A stretch of DNA of 64,000 bases from Mesorhizobium sp. AR07. GTDB lineage: Bacteria > Pseudomonadota > Alphaproteobacteria > Rhizobiales > Rhizobiaceae. Of this stretch, positions 36,158 to 46,111 are shown piece by piece. How positions within the stretch are numbered: position 1 is the first letter of the stretch; the number at the start of each line of letters is the position of its first letter. Below the pieces are notes generated by a model. The model searched no databases. It was given only the letters and a program-made list of their open reading frames with translations, and had not been told where the DNA came from. The translations under genes and the position numbers were made by a program. The stretch covers positions 186,001 to 250,000 of the forward strand of contig NZ_CP080527.1 in assembly GCF_024746815.1 (NCBI RefSeq), given 5' to 3'.

Positions 36158-36547
36158 CGCGAACCCGAATATCAGCATGCGCATAATGCGCCAGGCACTA
36201 CGCCAAGATACAGCAGCGTAGCCACTTCATACGTGGCCCACAGGAAGGATTTCGATGGCTGGGCAACCGACGGCGCAACGGACTGGTCCTGACGAGACGT
36301 GTTGTCCTGTTTCACGCGAACGGAGACTTGAGAGGGCCGACGAGAAAGCGAACTGCGCGGCGGACACGGACCGATCCGTGCGGCCCGACAAACTGGATCT
36401 GTTGAGCCTGCTCAACGAAGCGGAAGATTTCTGGGCCAGAACCTTGTCCGGTCTTCAGCGAAAATTGGTCGTAGGTCTTGGGGTGGTATCGTGGTTTCCG
36501 ACCTGGTAGATTTGTGCAAGCCTGAGTCAAGAGTGCGTAGACACGGG
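36158..36547. other. Leader region of the first Opp-type operon, no clear gene
   Basis: 390 bases. An 84-codon frame at 36255-36509 has no recognised domain. Nothing else supported. Confidence 0.35.
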
Positions 36548-38416
36548 ATGACCCAGCCGGTCCTTTCGGTTTCGCAGTTGGTGACCTCCTTCCGTGTCGG
36601 AGGGCGCTGGGCGCCCGTCGTGGACGGTATATCGTTTGACATCGGCGCAAGAGAGACAGTCGCCGTCGTGGGCGAATCCGGCTCAGGAAAGAGCGTGACG
36701 GCTCTCTCGATCATGCGGCTCAACTCGCCAGCGTCGAGCAGGGTCAAAGGGTCGATCAAGCTTGACGGGCAGGAGCTGCTCACACTGCCGGAAGCCGAGA
36801 TGCGGCGTATCCGCGGCAACGACATTGCCATGATTTTTCAGGAGCCGATGACCTCGCTGAACCCGGTACTCACAATCGGGTTCCAAATAGCGGAATCGCT
36901 GATTCTGCACCGCAGCCTGTCGCGATCCGAGGCTGAGTTGGAAACGATTAGGCTGTTGGAGAAGGTACGGATCCCGGCGGCTAAGTCGCGCTTCCACGAA
37001 TATCCACACCACTTCTCGGGCGGCATGCGCCAACGCGTGATGATTGCGATGGCGTTGGCCGGCAAGCCAAAGCTGCTGATTGCCGATGAGCCGACGACGG
37101 CGCTGGACGTGACGATCCAGGCGCAAATCCTGGAGCTGATCAAGGAGCTGCAGAAAGAGGAGGCCATGTCCGTCCTCTTCATCACGCACGACATGGGCGT
37201 CGTCGCCGAGATCGCCAACCGCACGGTGGTCATGTATAATGGCCAGGTGGTCGAGGCTGCGCCGACCGAGGAGATCTTCAAACGCCCCGAACACCCCTAC
37301 ACGCGTTCGCTGCTTGCAGCCGTCCCAAAGCTTGGCTCGATGAAGGGCCGAAGGCGGCCAATGCGTTTCCCTATTGTCGACCGCACGACTGGCCAATCCG
37401 ACGTGCCGGCCGAGGTGCCGGATACCGTAAAGGAGGCGGAGCGCCCGGTGCTGGAGGTTGCGGGCTTGACGAAGCGCTTCGAAATCCGGTCGGGCATGTT
37501 TTCTTCGGTCAAAGGCCGGGTCTACGCGGTCGAGAATGTCTCCTTCAGCGTCAAGAGCGGCGAAACCTTGGCACTGGTCGGCGAATCAGGCTGTGGTAAA
37601 TCGACGACTGGCCGGACGGTGATGCGGTTGACCGAGGCCCTCTCGGGGTCGATTTTGCTCGATGGTGTTGACCTTGTAAAACTTGGTCAATCCGAGTTGC
37701 GCAAGCAGCGTAATCGCATTCAGATGATCTTCCAGGATCCGTTCGCATCGCTCAATCCGCGCATGGATGTCGGCACAGCGATCATCGAACCGCTGCTGAT
37801 CAACAATCTCGCCAGCCGTTCGGAAGCACGCGATAAGGTCGCCGACCTCCTGCAGCGGGTGGGTCTTTCGCCTGACATAGTCAACCGCTTTCCGCATGAG
37901 TTCTCGGGTGGCCAGCGCCAGCGCATCTGTATTGCGCGTGCGCTTGCACTCGAACCGCGGCTCATCGTGGCGGACGAAGCCGTCTCGGCACTGGATGTTT
38001 CTGTGAAGGCGCAAGTCGTCAACCTTATGCTGGATCTTCAGGCCCGCATGGGCCTTGCCTATCTTTTCATTTCGCACGACATGGCAGTGGTCGAACGTGT
38101 TAGCCACCGCGTGGCTGTGATGTATCTCGGCGAGATCGTCGAGATCGGCCCGCGCGAGGCGATTTTTCAGAATCCGCAGCATCCGTATACCAAACGGCTG
38201 CTTGCGGCAGTGCCGATCGCAGATCCGGCACGGCGCCTGCAGAAACGCCCGGTCTCAAATGACGAAATCAAGAGTCCGGTCCGGCCTGCGGACTACGTCC
38301 CACCTGTGCGCCAGTATCGTGAAGTCTCGCCTGGCCACGCAGTCATGATTTGGGGCGAGGAATGGGAGCAGGAGAACCTAATGGGCACTACAGCCTATTG
38401 GTCTTTAAACAACTAG
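36548..38416 (+). CDS. Dipeptide/oligopeptide ABC transporter, fused double ATPase (GsiA/DppDF type)
   Basis: 622 residues from the ATG at 36548. There are two complete ATP-binding domains: domain 1 with GESGSGKSV, HFSGGMRQRVMIA, LLIADEPTTALDVT and ITHDMGVVAE; domain 2 (from about residue 315) with GESGCGKSTT, EFSGGQRQRICIA, LIVADEAVSALDVS and ISHDMAVVER. Each ends in an oligopeptide C-terminal region (HPYTRSLLAAVP, HPYTKRLLAAVP). In domain 2 Walker B ends DEA rather than DEP. It drives import through the permeases at 40060 and 41018, with the binding protein at 38428, in one operon. Confidence 0.92.
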   Translation: MTQPVLSVSQLVTSFRVGGRWAPVVDGISFDIGARETVAVVGESGSGKSVTALSIMRLNSPASSRVKGSIKLDGQELLTLPEAEMRRIRGNDIAMIFQEPMTSLNPVLTIGFQIAESLILHRSLSRSEAELETIRLLEKVRIPAAKSRFHEYPHHFSGGMRQRVMIAMALAGKPKLLIADEPTTALDVTIQAQILELIKELQKEEAMSVLFITHDMGVVAEIANRTVVMYNGQVVEAAPTEEIFKRPEHPYTRSLLAAVPKLGSMKGRRRPMRFPIVDRTTGQSDVPAEVPDTVKEAERPVLEVAGLTKRFEIRSGMFSSVKGRVYAVENVSFSVKSGETLALVGESGCGKSTTGRTVMRLTEALSGSILLDGVDLVKLGQSELRKQRNRIQMIFQDPFASLNPRMDVGTAIIEPLLINNLASRSEARDKVADLLQRVGLSPDIVNRFPHEFSGGQRQRICIARALALEPRLIVADEAVSALDVSVKAQVVNLMLDLQARMGLAYLFISHDMAVVERVSHRVAVMYLGEIVEIGPREAIFQNPQHPYTKRLLAAVPIADPARRLQKRPVSNDEIKSPVRPADYVPPVRQYREVSPGHAVMIWGEEWEQENLMGTTAYWSLNN

Positions 38417-38427
38417 AGGGAACGAAA

Positions 38428-40029
38428 ATGAAGATCAAACTTATTACATGGACGTCCAGAACAACTGCAGTGCGTCGGTTAGTAACAACTGCCGCTGTCG
38501 GCGTTTTATCCGTCGGTGCGGCGAATGCGGACACGCTGCGCGTAATAGAGGGAAGCGCCCTGAAAATTGTTGACCCCATTGTGACAACATCGGGGGACAC
38601 ACAGATGCACGGATATCTCATTTACGATAAATTGTTCGAATTCGACAGCAGCGGCACACCTCGTCCCCAAATGGCCGACAAAGTTGAAGTGAGCTCAGAC
38701 AAGAAGACCTACACAATCACGCTTCGCGACGGCCTGAAATTCTCCGACGGAGCTCCAATCACCACTGACGACGTGATCCAGTCATTGAAGCGCTGGGAGT
38801 CTCAGGATGTGGTTGGTGGACTCCTCGGATCCCGGACCAAGGAGATGGTCAAGGTCGACGATCTGACGTTTCGGATTGAGCTTAGCGAGTCGTTCGACGT
38901 TCCCTCGGCGCTTGCCAATACTGAGGGTAATGTCCCTTTCATAATGCCCAAGCGGGTCGCCTCCCTGCCACCCACAGAACAACTCACCGATACAACCGGT
39001 TCTGGTCCGTATAAGTTCGATTACTCCACCTGGAAGCCGGGGCAAACACCCGTTTACACCAAGAACCCCTTCTACAATTCGCGGAACGACCCACCGAGCT
39101 TCTATTGGGGTAAGAAAGAGGCAACTTTCGATAAGATCGAAGTTTCTTACATTCCTGACCCAAACACCGCAATGGCGGCGATGCTGACCGGCAAACAAGA
39201 TATCTGGATAAATCCTGCGATCGACAACGCTTTGGCGCTGCGAAAAGATCCGAAGCTCGTGGTCTCGAAAGGTTATTTCGTGCAGAGCCTTTTTGTGGTG
39301 AATCACGAGGTGCCACCGTTCAACAACATAAAGGCGACTGAGGCTCTTACCTACCTGATCGACCAAAAGGAGGTCATGCAGATCTCTGTGGGTGACCCGC
39401 AATTCTGGCATCCCTGCTACGCTTATCTCACCTGCGAGGGAAAGTATGGCGACGAGTCCGCCTATAGCGGTCACCGGGGTGCTGCGGACCTTGACAAGGC
39501 TAAGGAGCTCTTCAAAGAAGCCGGTTACGATGGAAAGCCGATTGTGATCTTCGATCTAACCGATTGGGCAGAGGCCCACGCGAGATCGTTGTACTTGGCG
39601 CAGCAGTTGAGAAAGAGTGGCGTCCAAGTAGACCTTCAAGCAATGGACTGGGCTACCGTGACGTCGCGCCGCACGTCGAAAGCGCCTGCTTCGGAAGGCG
39701 GGTGGAACCTGTTCCCTACCTACATGGAAGTGGGACCTGCCAGTTCTCCTATCACCCATCTGATGCTAGCTGCGAACTGCGATAAGGCTTGGTTTGGTTG
39801 GCCTTGCGACGAAAAACTCGAGAAACTGAGAACTGCCTTCGCCAGCACAGTCGACGAGAGTGAGAAAAAGAAAATTACTTTTGACCTCCAAGCCCGCGCG
39901 TCAGTCTATTTTCCCTTTGTCATGACGGGAGAGTACGGCATTCCGAATGTTTATGGAGCCGACCTTGAAGGGTTCAATGCCGAGGCACCTTATGCCTATT
40001 TCTGGAATATCCGGCGGAAGGGCCAGTAG
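38428..40029 (+). CDS. Periplasmic substrate-binding protein, SBP family 5
   Basis: 533 residues from the ATG at 38428 after AGAGGGAACGAAA. A Sec signal (about 35 residues, ending AANA) precedes a family 5 fold: LRDGLKFSDGAPITTDDVIQ, GSGPYKFDYSTWKPGQ and the DLDKAKELFKEAGYDG region. The family binds peptides, opines, nickel or glutathione. The neighbouring amidohydrolases and M20 peptidase suggest an amide-linked or peptide-like ligand. It lies 11 bases after the ATPase gene. Confidence 0.9.
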   Translation: MKIKLITWTSRTTAVRRLVTTAAVGVLSVGAANADTLRVIEGSALKIVDPIVTTSGDTQMHGYLIYDKLFEFDSSGTPRPQMADKVEVSSDKKTYTITLRDGLKFSDGAPITTDDVIQSLKRWESQDVVGGLLGSRTKEMVKVDDLTFRIELSESFDVPSALANTEGNVPFIMPKRVASLPPTEQLTDTTGSGPYKFDYSTWKPGQTPVYTKNPFYNSRNDPPSFYWGKKEATFDKIEVSYIPDPNTAMAAMLTGKQDIWINPAIDNALALRKDPKLVVSKGYFVQSLFVVNHEVPPFNNIKATEALTYLIDQKEVMQISVGDPQFWHPCYAYLTCEGKYGDESAYSGHRGAADLDKAKELFKEAGYDGKPIVIFDLTDWAEAHARSLYLAQQLRKSGVQVDLQAMDWATVTSRRTSKAPASEGGWNLFPTYMEVGPASSPITHLMLAANCDKAWFGWPCDEKLEKLRTAFASTVDESEKKKITFDLQARASVYFPFVMTGEYGIPNVYGADLEGFNAEAPYAYFWNIRRKGQ

Positions 40030-40059
40030 CGCAACGCGTCTACGGTTTGTGAGGTAAGT

Positions 40060-41004
40060 ATGATCAGGTATCTCATCACCAGGGTCCTTTCCGTCATTCC
40101 GGTGGTGGGGATCGTGACCGCCATAGTTTTCGGTCTGACGTATCTGAGCCCTGGAGATGCCGCGGCCATGCTGGCGGGCGACTACGCGACGCCCGCCCAG
40201 ATCGCCGCTATTCGGGAGAGACTTCATCTCGGTGATCCTCTGGTGGTCCAGTATCTTCATTGGTTGGCGAATATCATCCGGGGAAACTTGGGAAACTCGC
40301 TTTTTTCTAAACAGCCGGTATTGAATCTCATTCTGTCGCGAGTAGAACCAACGATTATTCTCGCAACCGCAGCAACTGTGGTTCAAATAACCGTCTCGCT
40401 GCCGTTGGGATTGTTGGCAGCACAAAAGAGGGGGGGCATCGCCGATCGCTTAGTATCACTGTTCGGGGTTGCCGGGACAGCGATACCCCCCTTTCTGATC
40501 GGGTATGTGCTGATATACACGTTCGGTGTGTACTATGGGTCAATGCCGGTCTCCGGGTTCCCAGGATTCGACAGCGGTGTGACGGAAGTCTTGCGGCATG
40601 TGCTTCTCCCCGCAACCATGTTGGGATTTGCGCAAACGGCACTCATCACTCGAATCACAAGAGCGAGCGCGATCGAAGTGCTGAATCAGGACTTTATTCG
40701 TGTCGCGCGAGCGAAAGGGCTCGACGAGTTCACGATCCTCGTTCGACACTGCCTTAGGCTGATCGCCGTACCTCTGGTCACCGTAGTTGGAATGTCGTTC
40801 GCCGGAATGCTTGGTGGTGTGGTCATAACAGAGGCGGTCTTCGCAATTCCCGGGGTCGGCAGCCTCCTCGTGGAGGCCATCCAGCACCGGGATGTTCCGG
40901 TCATTCAGGGGGTCCTGCTGATAAGTGCGTGTGTGTATGTCATGGTAAATCTGCTGGTGGACCTGTCGTACCCCTTAATGGACCCGAGAATTAAATATAC
41001 TTGA
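40060..41004 (+). CDS. DppB-type ABC transporter permease (module 1)
   Basis: 314 residues with six predicted membrane helices. It has the DppB N-terminal VIRYLITRVLSVIPVV-like start, the LSPGDAAAMLAGDYATP loop, and the EAA coupling motif ARAKGLDEFTILVRHCLR near residue 225, ending in DLSYPLMDPRIKYT. It follows the binding protein by 30 bases and pairs with the permease at 41018. Confidence 0.9.
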   Translation: MIRYLITRVLSVIPVVGIVTAIVFGLTYLSPGDAAAMLAGDYATPAQIAAIRERLHLGDPLVVQYLHWLANIIRGNLGNSLFSKQPVLNLILSRVEPTIILATAATVVQITVSLPLGLLAAQKRGGIADRLVSLFGVAGTAIPPFLIGYVLIYTFGVYYGSMPVSGFPGFDSGVTEVLRHVLLPATMLGFAQTALITRITRASAIEVLNQDFIRVARAKGLDEFTILVRHCLRLIAVPLVTVVGMSFAGMLGGVVITEAVFAIPGVGSLLVEAIQHRDVPVIQGVLLISACVYVMVNLLVDLSYPLMDPRIKYT

Positions 41005-41017
41005 GGAGTTAGGCCGT

Positions 41018-41860
41018 ATGACGTTTTCCCTGTTGTGGCCGCATATGACGCGCCTGCCGGCGTCGGTGCGTGTCGCCGTGATTTTCATGCTTGTGGTTGT
41101 ACTCGTGTCGTATCTCGGTCCTGTATTAGCCAATCTTGATCCCTTGTCGATAAGTCCGGAGTTGAGACTCAATCCGCCCAGTAGCGCCCATTTGCTGGGC
41201 ACCGATATGTTCGGGCGGGACATCTTCACGCGTGTGCTTTACGGCGGGCGGGTCTCGCTCGCAATTGGACTGGCCACTGCGGTTCTGGCGACAACAGCCG
41301 GAACAATCTTGGGTCTTGTGGCAGGTGCCGGACAGGCATCAGACAAGATCTTGATGAGGGTGATGGACGGCATCATGGCGATACCGGGGATTCTGCTCGC
41401 CATTGCCTTGGCAACGATCTTCGGTGGCGGGATCTCGACCGTAATCCTGGCTTTGGCGATACCGGAAGTGCCCGGTGTTGCAAGATTGGTTAGAAGCTTA
41501 ACGCTGACGCTCCGGGAGCAGGTCTTCATAGAGGCGGCTCGGTCATACGGCGCTAGTCCTCGGCGGCTATTATTCAAGTACATTTTGCCGAACGCGTTGG
41601 CCCCAATCACCGTGCAGGCGACATATATCTGTGGCCTGGCTATTCTTTATGAAGCCTATCTGAGCTTTGTGGGTGTTGGGGTTCCTCCTGAGCACCCGAG
41701 TTGGGGCAATATCGTCGCCGAAGGCCGGTCGTTTGCTCTGATCGCACCTTACCTAATATTGTATCCAAGCCTAGTAATTGTGGCTGTAGTATTGGCTATC
41801 AATTTGATTGGTGATGGCCTGCGTGACATGCTCGACCCTCGCTTCGCGCTACCCGACTAG
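41018..41860 (+). CDS. DppC-type ABC transporter permease (module 1)
   Basis: 280 residues with six membrane helices. The DppC signature is HLLGTDMFGRDIFTRVLYGG near residue 65, the coupling loop is EAARSYGASPRRLLFKYILP, and the end is GDGLRDMLDPR. It lies 13 bases after its partner, completing the first transporter. Confidence 0.9.
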   Translation: MTFSLLWPHMTRLPASVRVAVIFMLVVVLVSYLGPVLANLDPLSISPELRLNPPSSAHLLGTDMFGRDIFTRVLYGGRVSLAIGLATAVLATTAGTILGLVAGAGQASDKILMRVMDGIMAIPGILLAIALATIFGGGISTVILALAIPEVPGVARLVRSLTLTLREQVFIEAARSYGASPRRLLFKYILPNALAPITVQATYICGLAILYEAYLSFVGVGVPPEHPSWGNIVAEGRSFALIAPYLILYPSLVIVAVVLAINLIGDGLRDMLDPRFALPD

Positions 41861-42228
41861 GTCGTTGCGCAAGATCGCCGGCCGCCGCTCGTCGAGTGGT
41901 ATATGAGGATCGAAGGGCCAAACGGCCGAGGATATTTAGAACCTCGACGCAAATCGATTGCAACTTGCTGGCGTGTCCCACCTGCGCGCTTAGCTGACAG
42001 GGTATTGAATCATGGCGACGAGCTATCAGTCTCCATCGAAAGTTAACGTGACCACACCGGTTGGGGACATTCCCAATCTCTAAAATGCACTGCGTGCTAG
42101 AACGGCCTACTCTTCGCCCGCGTACCTCGGCGAGGTCGCCGGAAAGCCCGAGAAATGCCCAAGAATTTAAACGCTTCCGGATACGGCCATCCGAACAGTT
42201 AGCCATGACCTCAAGGGACATAGAAATT
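41861..42228. other. Spacer before the M20 peptidase, no gene seen
   Basis: 368 bases. The open frame of the peptidase extends left to 42061, but this part is not conserved-looking, so I treat it as leader. No terminator hairpin was recognised. Confidence 0.35.
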
Positions 42229-43659
42229 ATGCAAAACGATCCTCTTAGCCTTGATGAAATCGTCCGCCGCGTGAATGCGAAAGCCGCCGACTACTGCGCC
42301 TTAAGTGACCGCATCTGGGCGATGCCAGAATTAGCATTTGAGGAGCATCGCTCGGTTGCAGAGCACATCGCTATGCTCGAGCGCGAAGGTTTTCGCATCA
42401 CCAGGAATGTCGGTGGCATCGCTACCGCCTTCATCGCCGAGTTCGGCAAGGGCAGCCCCATCATTGGCATCCTCGGCGAATACGATGCGCTTCCCGATCT
42501 TGCTCAAGTCTCGAGTGCAACAGAACCCAGCTCGACCGAGGGTGGACCAGGTCATGGCTGCGGGCACAATCTTCTCGGCGCTGGCTCAGCGCTTGCAGCA
42601 GTTGCATTAAAGGGTGCGCTCGCAGCCGAACGTATTGAAGGTAGAGTGCGCTTTTACGGCTGCCCGGCAGAAGAAGCTGGAGGGGGTAAGGCCTTTATGG
42701 CTCGAGCCGGCGCTTTTAACGATCTTGATGTTGCCTTCTGCTGGCACCCAGCAGTGGTGAACGAAGTTTTAACAAAATCCTGCAACGCTGCAAAGTGGGC
42801 TCGTTTCTCCTTTACCGGTCGCGCGGCGCACGCGGCGTCGGATCCACATTTGGGGCGCAGCGCGCTCGACGCAGTCGAGTTAATGAATGTTGGCGTCAAC
42901 TACATGCGCGAGCACATGCCCTCAAACGCTCGCGTTCACTATGCCATTACAAACGCCGGCGGTGAGTTCCCTAACGTCGTGCAGGCGTATGCCGAGTCCT
43001 CGTATTCTATTCGTTCTCCGAACTGGCAAGATGCTGAGCGGGTGTTCGCGCGCGTGCAAAAGATTGCAGAGGGTGCTGCGCTTATGACCGAGACATCTGT
43101 TAAGATGCAAATCACTGGCGGCTACTCCAACCTTTTGCCCAACAAAGCGCTGTATGATGTCATGTATGAGAACATGCGCCGTGTCGGCCCACCCTCCTTT
43201 GACAGAGCTGACTATGAGTTCGCCGAGGAGCTTCGCAAGATGGCGCTGACGGATGAAGGCGCGCTGGCCAGCGTCGCGGGGCGCGATGTCTCGTTGAAGG
43301 ACAAGGTCCTCCACGACAGCCTCCTTCCGTTGGGGACAGACCAATTCGAGATGGGATCGACAGATGTGGGCGACGTCAGCTGGATCGTGCCCACTGCACA
43401 GTGTCAGACAGCCTGTTTCGCCATTGGCACGTCCTTCCACAGTTGGCAGCTCGTCACCCAAGGCGATATGCCTGCCGCCCACAAGGGGATGATATTGGCT
43501 GCCAAGGTCATGGCTTCTACGGCGGCAGATTGCATCCGCAATCCAGAAATCATCGCTCGTGCAAAGGCGGAGTTGAAGCAACAAACGGGGGGGCGCCCAT
43601 ACCTCTGCCCAATACCATTGGACGTCACACCCAGTGATTTGCGTGGGAAGGCGCTATAA
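42229..43659 (+). CDS. M20 family metallo-amidohydrolase (AbgB-like)
   Basis: 476 residues from the ATG at 42229 (AAGGGA 10 bases upstream; 42205 is an alternative). Dinuclear-metal motifs are GILGEYDALPDL, GPGHGCGHNLLGAG and CPAEEAGGGKA, with the dimerisation domain KSCNAAKWARFSFTGRAAHA and a late histidine in GTSFHSWQ. The AbgB subfamily hydrolyses p-aminobenzoyl-glutamate and related aryl-amino acid amides; others act on indole-3-acetyl amino acids. It probably cleaves an amide taken up by the upstream transporter. No lesion is seen. Confidence 0.88.
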   Translation: MQNDPLSLDEIVRRVNAKAADYCALSDRIWAMPELAFEEHRSVAEHIAMLEREGFRITRNVGGIATAFIAEFGKGSPIIGILGEYDALPDLAQVSSATEPSSTEGGPGHGCGHNLLGAGSALAAVALKGALAAERIEGRVRFYGCPAEEAGGGKAFMARAGAFNDLDVAFCWHPAVVNEVLTKSCNAAKWARFSFTGRAAHAASDPHLGRSALDAVELMNVGVNYMREHMPSNARVHYAITNAGGEFPNVVQAYAESSYSIRSPNWQDAERVFARVQKIAEGAALMTETSVKMQITGGYSNLLPNKALYDVMYENMRRVGPPSFDRADYEFAEELRKMALTDEGALASVAGRDVSLKDKVLHDSLLPLGTDQFEMGSTDVGDVSWIVPTAQCQTACFAIGTSFHSWQLVTQGDMPAAHKGMILAAKVMASTAADCIRNPEIIARAKAELKQQTGGRPYLCPIPLDVTPSDLRGKAL

Positions 43660-43861
43660 AGCGCCGCTCCCAACTCGCTGACGCGCGAAAGCATGGCAGG
43701 CTCGCTTCGCTTGTATGACCCATCCGGTCAAGCCTCACCGGAGTCGTACCTCCGCTTTTATTCCGTGAAAGGCTAATAGGTTCGGCATGCGACCGATCAG
43801 TCCGTAGCCAGCCGGTAACCGGTAAACACCGCAGAGGTTTTGGCTTGACCGGGAATAATGA
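43660..43861. other. Spacer after the M20 gene
   Basis: About 200 bases with no recognised feature. It separates module 1 from the small minus-strand gene and, further on, copy 2 of the duplicated block at 44282. Confidence 0.3.
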
Positions 43862-44077
43862 TCAGTCGGTTTGATCGCGATGCGATGAGTCCGGCAACTG
43901 CTCGATGCCGAAGTCGGTGAAAGCAATCGTCTTTTCGTCACCCGGACCATAGACGCAGATTAATCTGGATTCGGGCTTCATCTCGCCGGCGATATCCGAG
44001 AGCCATTTTTCGTCTTCGCCCAGCTCCGCGGCAACGCGGGCGATCGTGGTGACGCGGTATACTTTATTGATGAGCAT
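43862..44077 (-). CDS. Small conserved-looking protein of unknown function
   Basis: 71 residues from the ATG at 44077: INKVYRVTTIARVAAELGED, EKWLSDIAGEMKPESRLICV and YGPGDEKTIAFTDFGIEQL. Composition and a D-FGIE ending look like small proteins often seen near mobile elements in rhizobia; I recall similar ones but cannot name a family. The frame is open further upstream to 44269 without recognisable sequence, and there is no clear ribosome site, so it may be the remains of a longer gene. Confidence 0.45.
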   Translation of the reverse strand: MLINKVYRVTTIARVAAELGEDEKWLSDIAGEMKPESRLICVYGPGDEKTIAFTDFGIEQLPDSSHRDQTD

Positions 44078-44565
44078 ATCAGGTGGCCGGGGCGTCGAGC
44101 CCCTCGCGGCGCCAGTTCCAAGAGAAGAGTTTGTCGATCTGCCGACGTAGCACTCGGGTACGAAGTCCTCTTTTTCACCGAGCATTTCGGCCGAATATTT
44201 CACGTATCCCAGGTCAGCGCTTTCCGTCCCTGTCGCCCAATTTGCCTGGAGAGACTTACACCCCGCCACCGCGCAGAACTTCTGATCCCGATGCCGCGGC
44301 CTCGGTTGGTCTCAACTCAGATGTCCGACCTTTGCCACGACCACCCGATTCTTCAGCGGCATCCGCCTCCGATGACATCAGCGGTCGCCGTAACCGGACC
44401 TCCTCAGGCAGTCGTGGCTGCGCGCGCGTCTTCAGGTTCGGTTCTGCTTTCGCCCTGTGGTGGTGCATTTTGATCCAATCTGTCTATTCCGCAGATGGAG
44501 CGAGGTTATTAGGTTTAACATGGCTTCTCGGATCAGTTCCGTCTCGCTTTTGCCAGGGAGGAAAA

Positions 44566-44980
44566 ATGGCTAAGCACGTGGTGGGCAAGGCAGAGGATGT
44601 CGGCCCGGGCATGCGCAAGGTCTTCGAGGTGCGTGGCCGGCCGATCGTCATCTTCAATGTCGATGGCGACTACTTCGCCCTCCTCAATCGTTGCCCTCAC
44701 CAGAGCGCTGAACTGTCGATGGGCTTGATCTCAGGTATTGCAACGGCAGATGAGCCCGGACATGTCCAGTGTTCGCGTCGCGGGGAGTTCATCCGCTGCC
44801 CTTGGCACGGCTGGGGAATTTGATATTCGCACCGGTCAGTCATGGTGTGATCCGGGGCGAATATCAGTGAAACAATACCCGGTATCGATAGCTGCGGGAG
44901 CGGAATTGGTCGAGGGTCCGTATAAAGCGGAAACCTTCCCTGTGAGTATCGAAGACTCATACTTGGTCGTCGATCTCTGA
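44566..44980 (+). pseudogene. Rieske [2Fe-2S] protein, copy 2, frameshifted by one base
   Basis: Identical to 33513-33926 except for one extra G after CGGCTGGG (about 44812-44816). The frame therefore ends a few codons later, after CPWHGWGI, right behind the last cluster ligand. The C-terminal 50 or so residues continue in another frame to 44980. The product would keep the four ligands but lose the last strands of the fold. Either a genuine inactivation of the redundant copy or a homopolymer sequencing error. Confidence 0.85.
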
Positions 44981-45004
44981 ACGATCGACCCGATCCATCG
45001 TGAG

Positions 45005-46111
45005 ATGGCAGAGTTTCTTGGAAGCGAGGCATTTATGCTCCACAAGCCGACATCGGTAATCGATTGCGATATTCATCCCGCAGTGCCGGGAAACGATGCT
45101 CTGATCCCCTATATGGACGAGTATTGGCAGGAACAATTTATCAGCCGCGCGATCGGCGAGATGGATCTGGCTAGCTATCCGCCGAGCGTACCGCTGTCAT
45201 GTCGCCCGGACTGGCGGCAAGATGGTGAAAAGCCGGGCGTCAGCCTCGATCGCTGCCGGGAACAGGCGCTCGATAAATTCAATTGCGAGATCGCAATCTG
45301 TAATCCGCTCTATGGCGGTCAAGTCGCGGCAAGCGGTTTGATGGGAGCAGAAGTATGCACCGCGACCAACAAATGGTTGGCTCGGGAGTGGCTGGATGCT
45401 GAGCCCCGTTTGCGCGGTTCGATCGTCGTGGGCTCGCAGCTTCCCGAGCGGGCTGCGGAGGAAATCCATAGATGTGCCTCCGACAAAAGGTTCGTTCAGG
45501 TCCTGTTGCTGGCCGGCAACGAGATGCTTCTGGGCCGGAGCCATTTTTGGCCGATCTATGAAGCGGCCCAAAAGCATGGGCTGCCTGTCGGCATCCATGC
45601 CGGGACGATGTATCGCTATCCCACGGCGAGCGGCGGCATGGGGTGGCCGTCGACCTACCTCCAGGACTATGCCAGCGGAACTCACATTTTCGCGGCGCAG
45701 CTCCAGAGCCTGATCATGGAGGGCGTATTCGCCAAGTTTCCGGACCTCACCTTCGTGATGATCGAGGCGGGCATCGGTTGGTTGCCGAGTTTTATCTGGC
45801 GGATTACGAAGTACTGGCGTGGTACTCGCGGCGAGGTTCCGTGGGTGAAGCGCTCTCCCGCAGTGGAAATCCGGGATCGTGTCCGGTTTACAATCCAGCC
45901 ATTCGATACGTCGAAGGATCCGGTGCACGTCGAGAAGCTGATAGAGCATCTCGGCTCCGAAGACATGCTGCTCTTCTCTTCCGACTACCCGCATTGGCAG
46001 TTCGACGGAGATGATCCGATGCCACCCGGTTTTCCAGCGCGGCTTCGCCAGAAGATTGCACAGGAGAACCCGCTGCGGACATACCCACGGCTGAAGGAGA
46101 CGGTATCATGA
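45005..46111 (+). CDS. Amidohydrolase_2 family protein A, copy 2
   Basis: 368 residues, identical to the 33951 product except around residues 258-273, where GISWVPSFIWKSKKDWHG becomes GIGWLPSFIWRITKYWRG. Metal motifs (CDIHPAV, GIHAG, SSDYPHW) are unchanged. The variable patch follows the VMIEAG strand of the barrel, which in the family lies near the active site, so a change in substrate preference is possible. It overlaps protein B by four bases. Confidence 0.85.
   Translation: MAEFLGSEAFMLHKPTSVIDCDIHPAVPGNDALIPYMDEYWQEQFISRAIGEMDLASYPPSVPLSCRPDWRQDGEKPGVSLDRCREQALDKFNCEIAICNPLYGGQVAASGLMGAEVCTATNKWLAREWLDAEPRLRGSIVVGSQLPERAAEEIHRCASDKRFVQVLLLAGNEMLLGRSHFWPIYEAAQKHGLPVGIHAGTMYRYPTASGGMGWPSTYLQDYASGTHIFAAQLQSLIMEGVFAKFPDLTFVMIEAGIGWLPSFIWRITKYWRGTRGEVPWVKRSPAVEIRDRVRFTIQPFDTSKDPVHVEKLIEHLGSEDMLLFSSDYPHWQFDGDDPMPPGFPARLRQKIAQENPLRTYPRLKETVS

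Noticed and set aside
36255..36509. 84-codon frame upstream of the first fused ATPase
   Set aside because: No recognisable domain or ribosome site; treated as leader.
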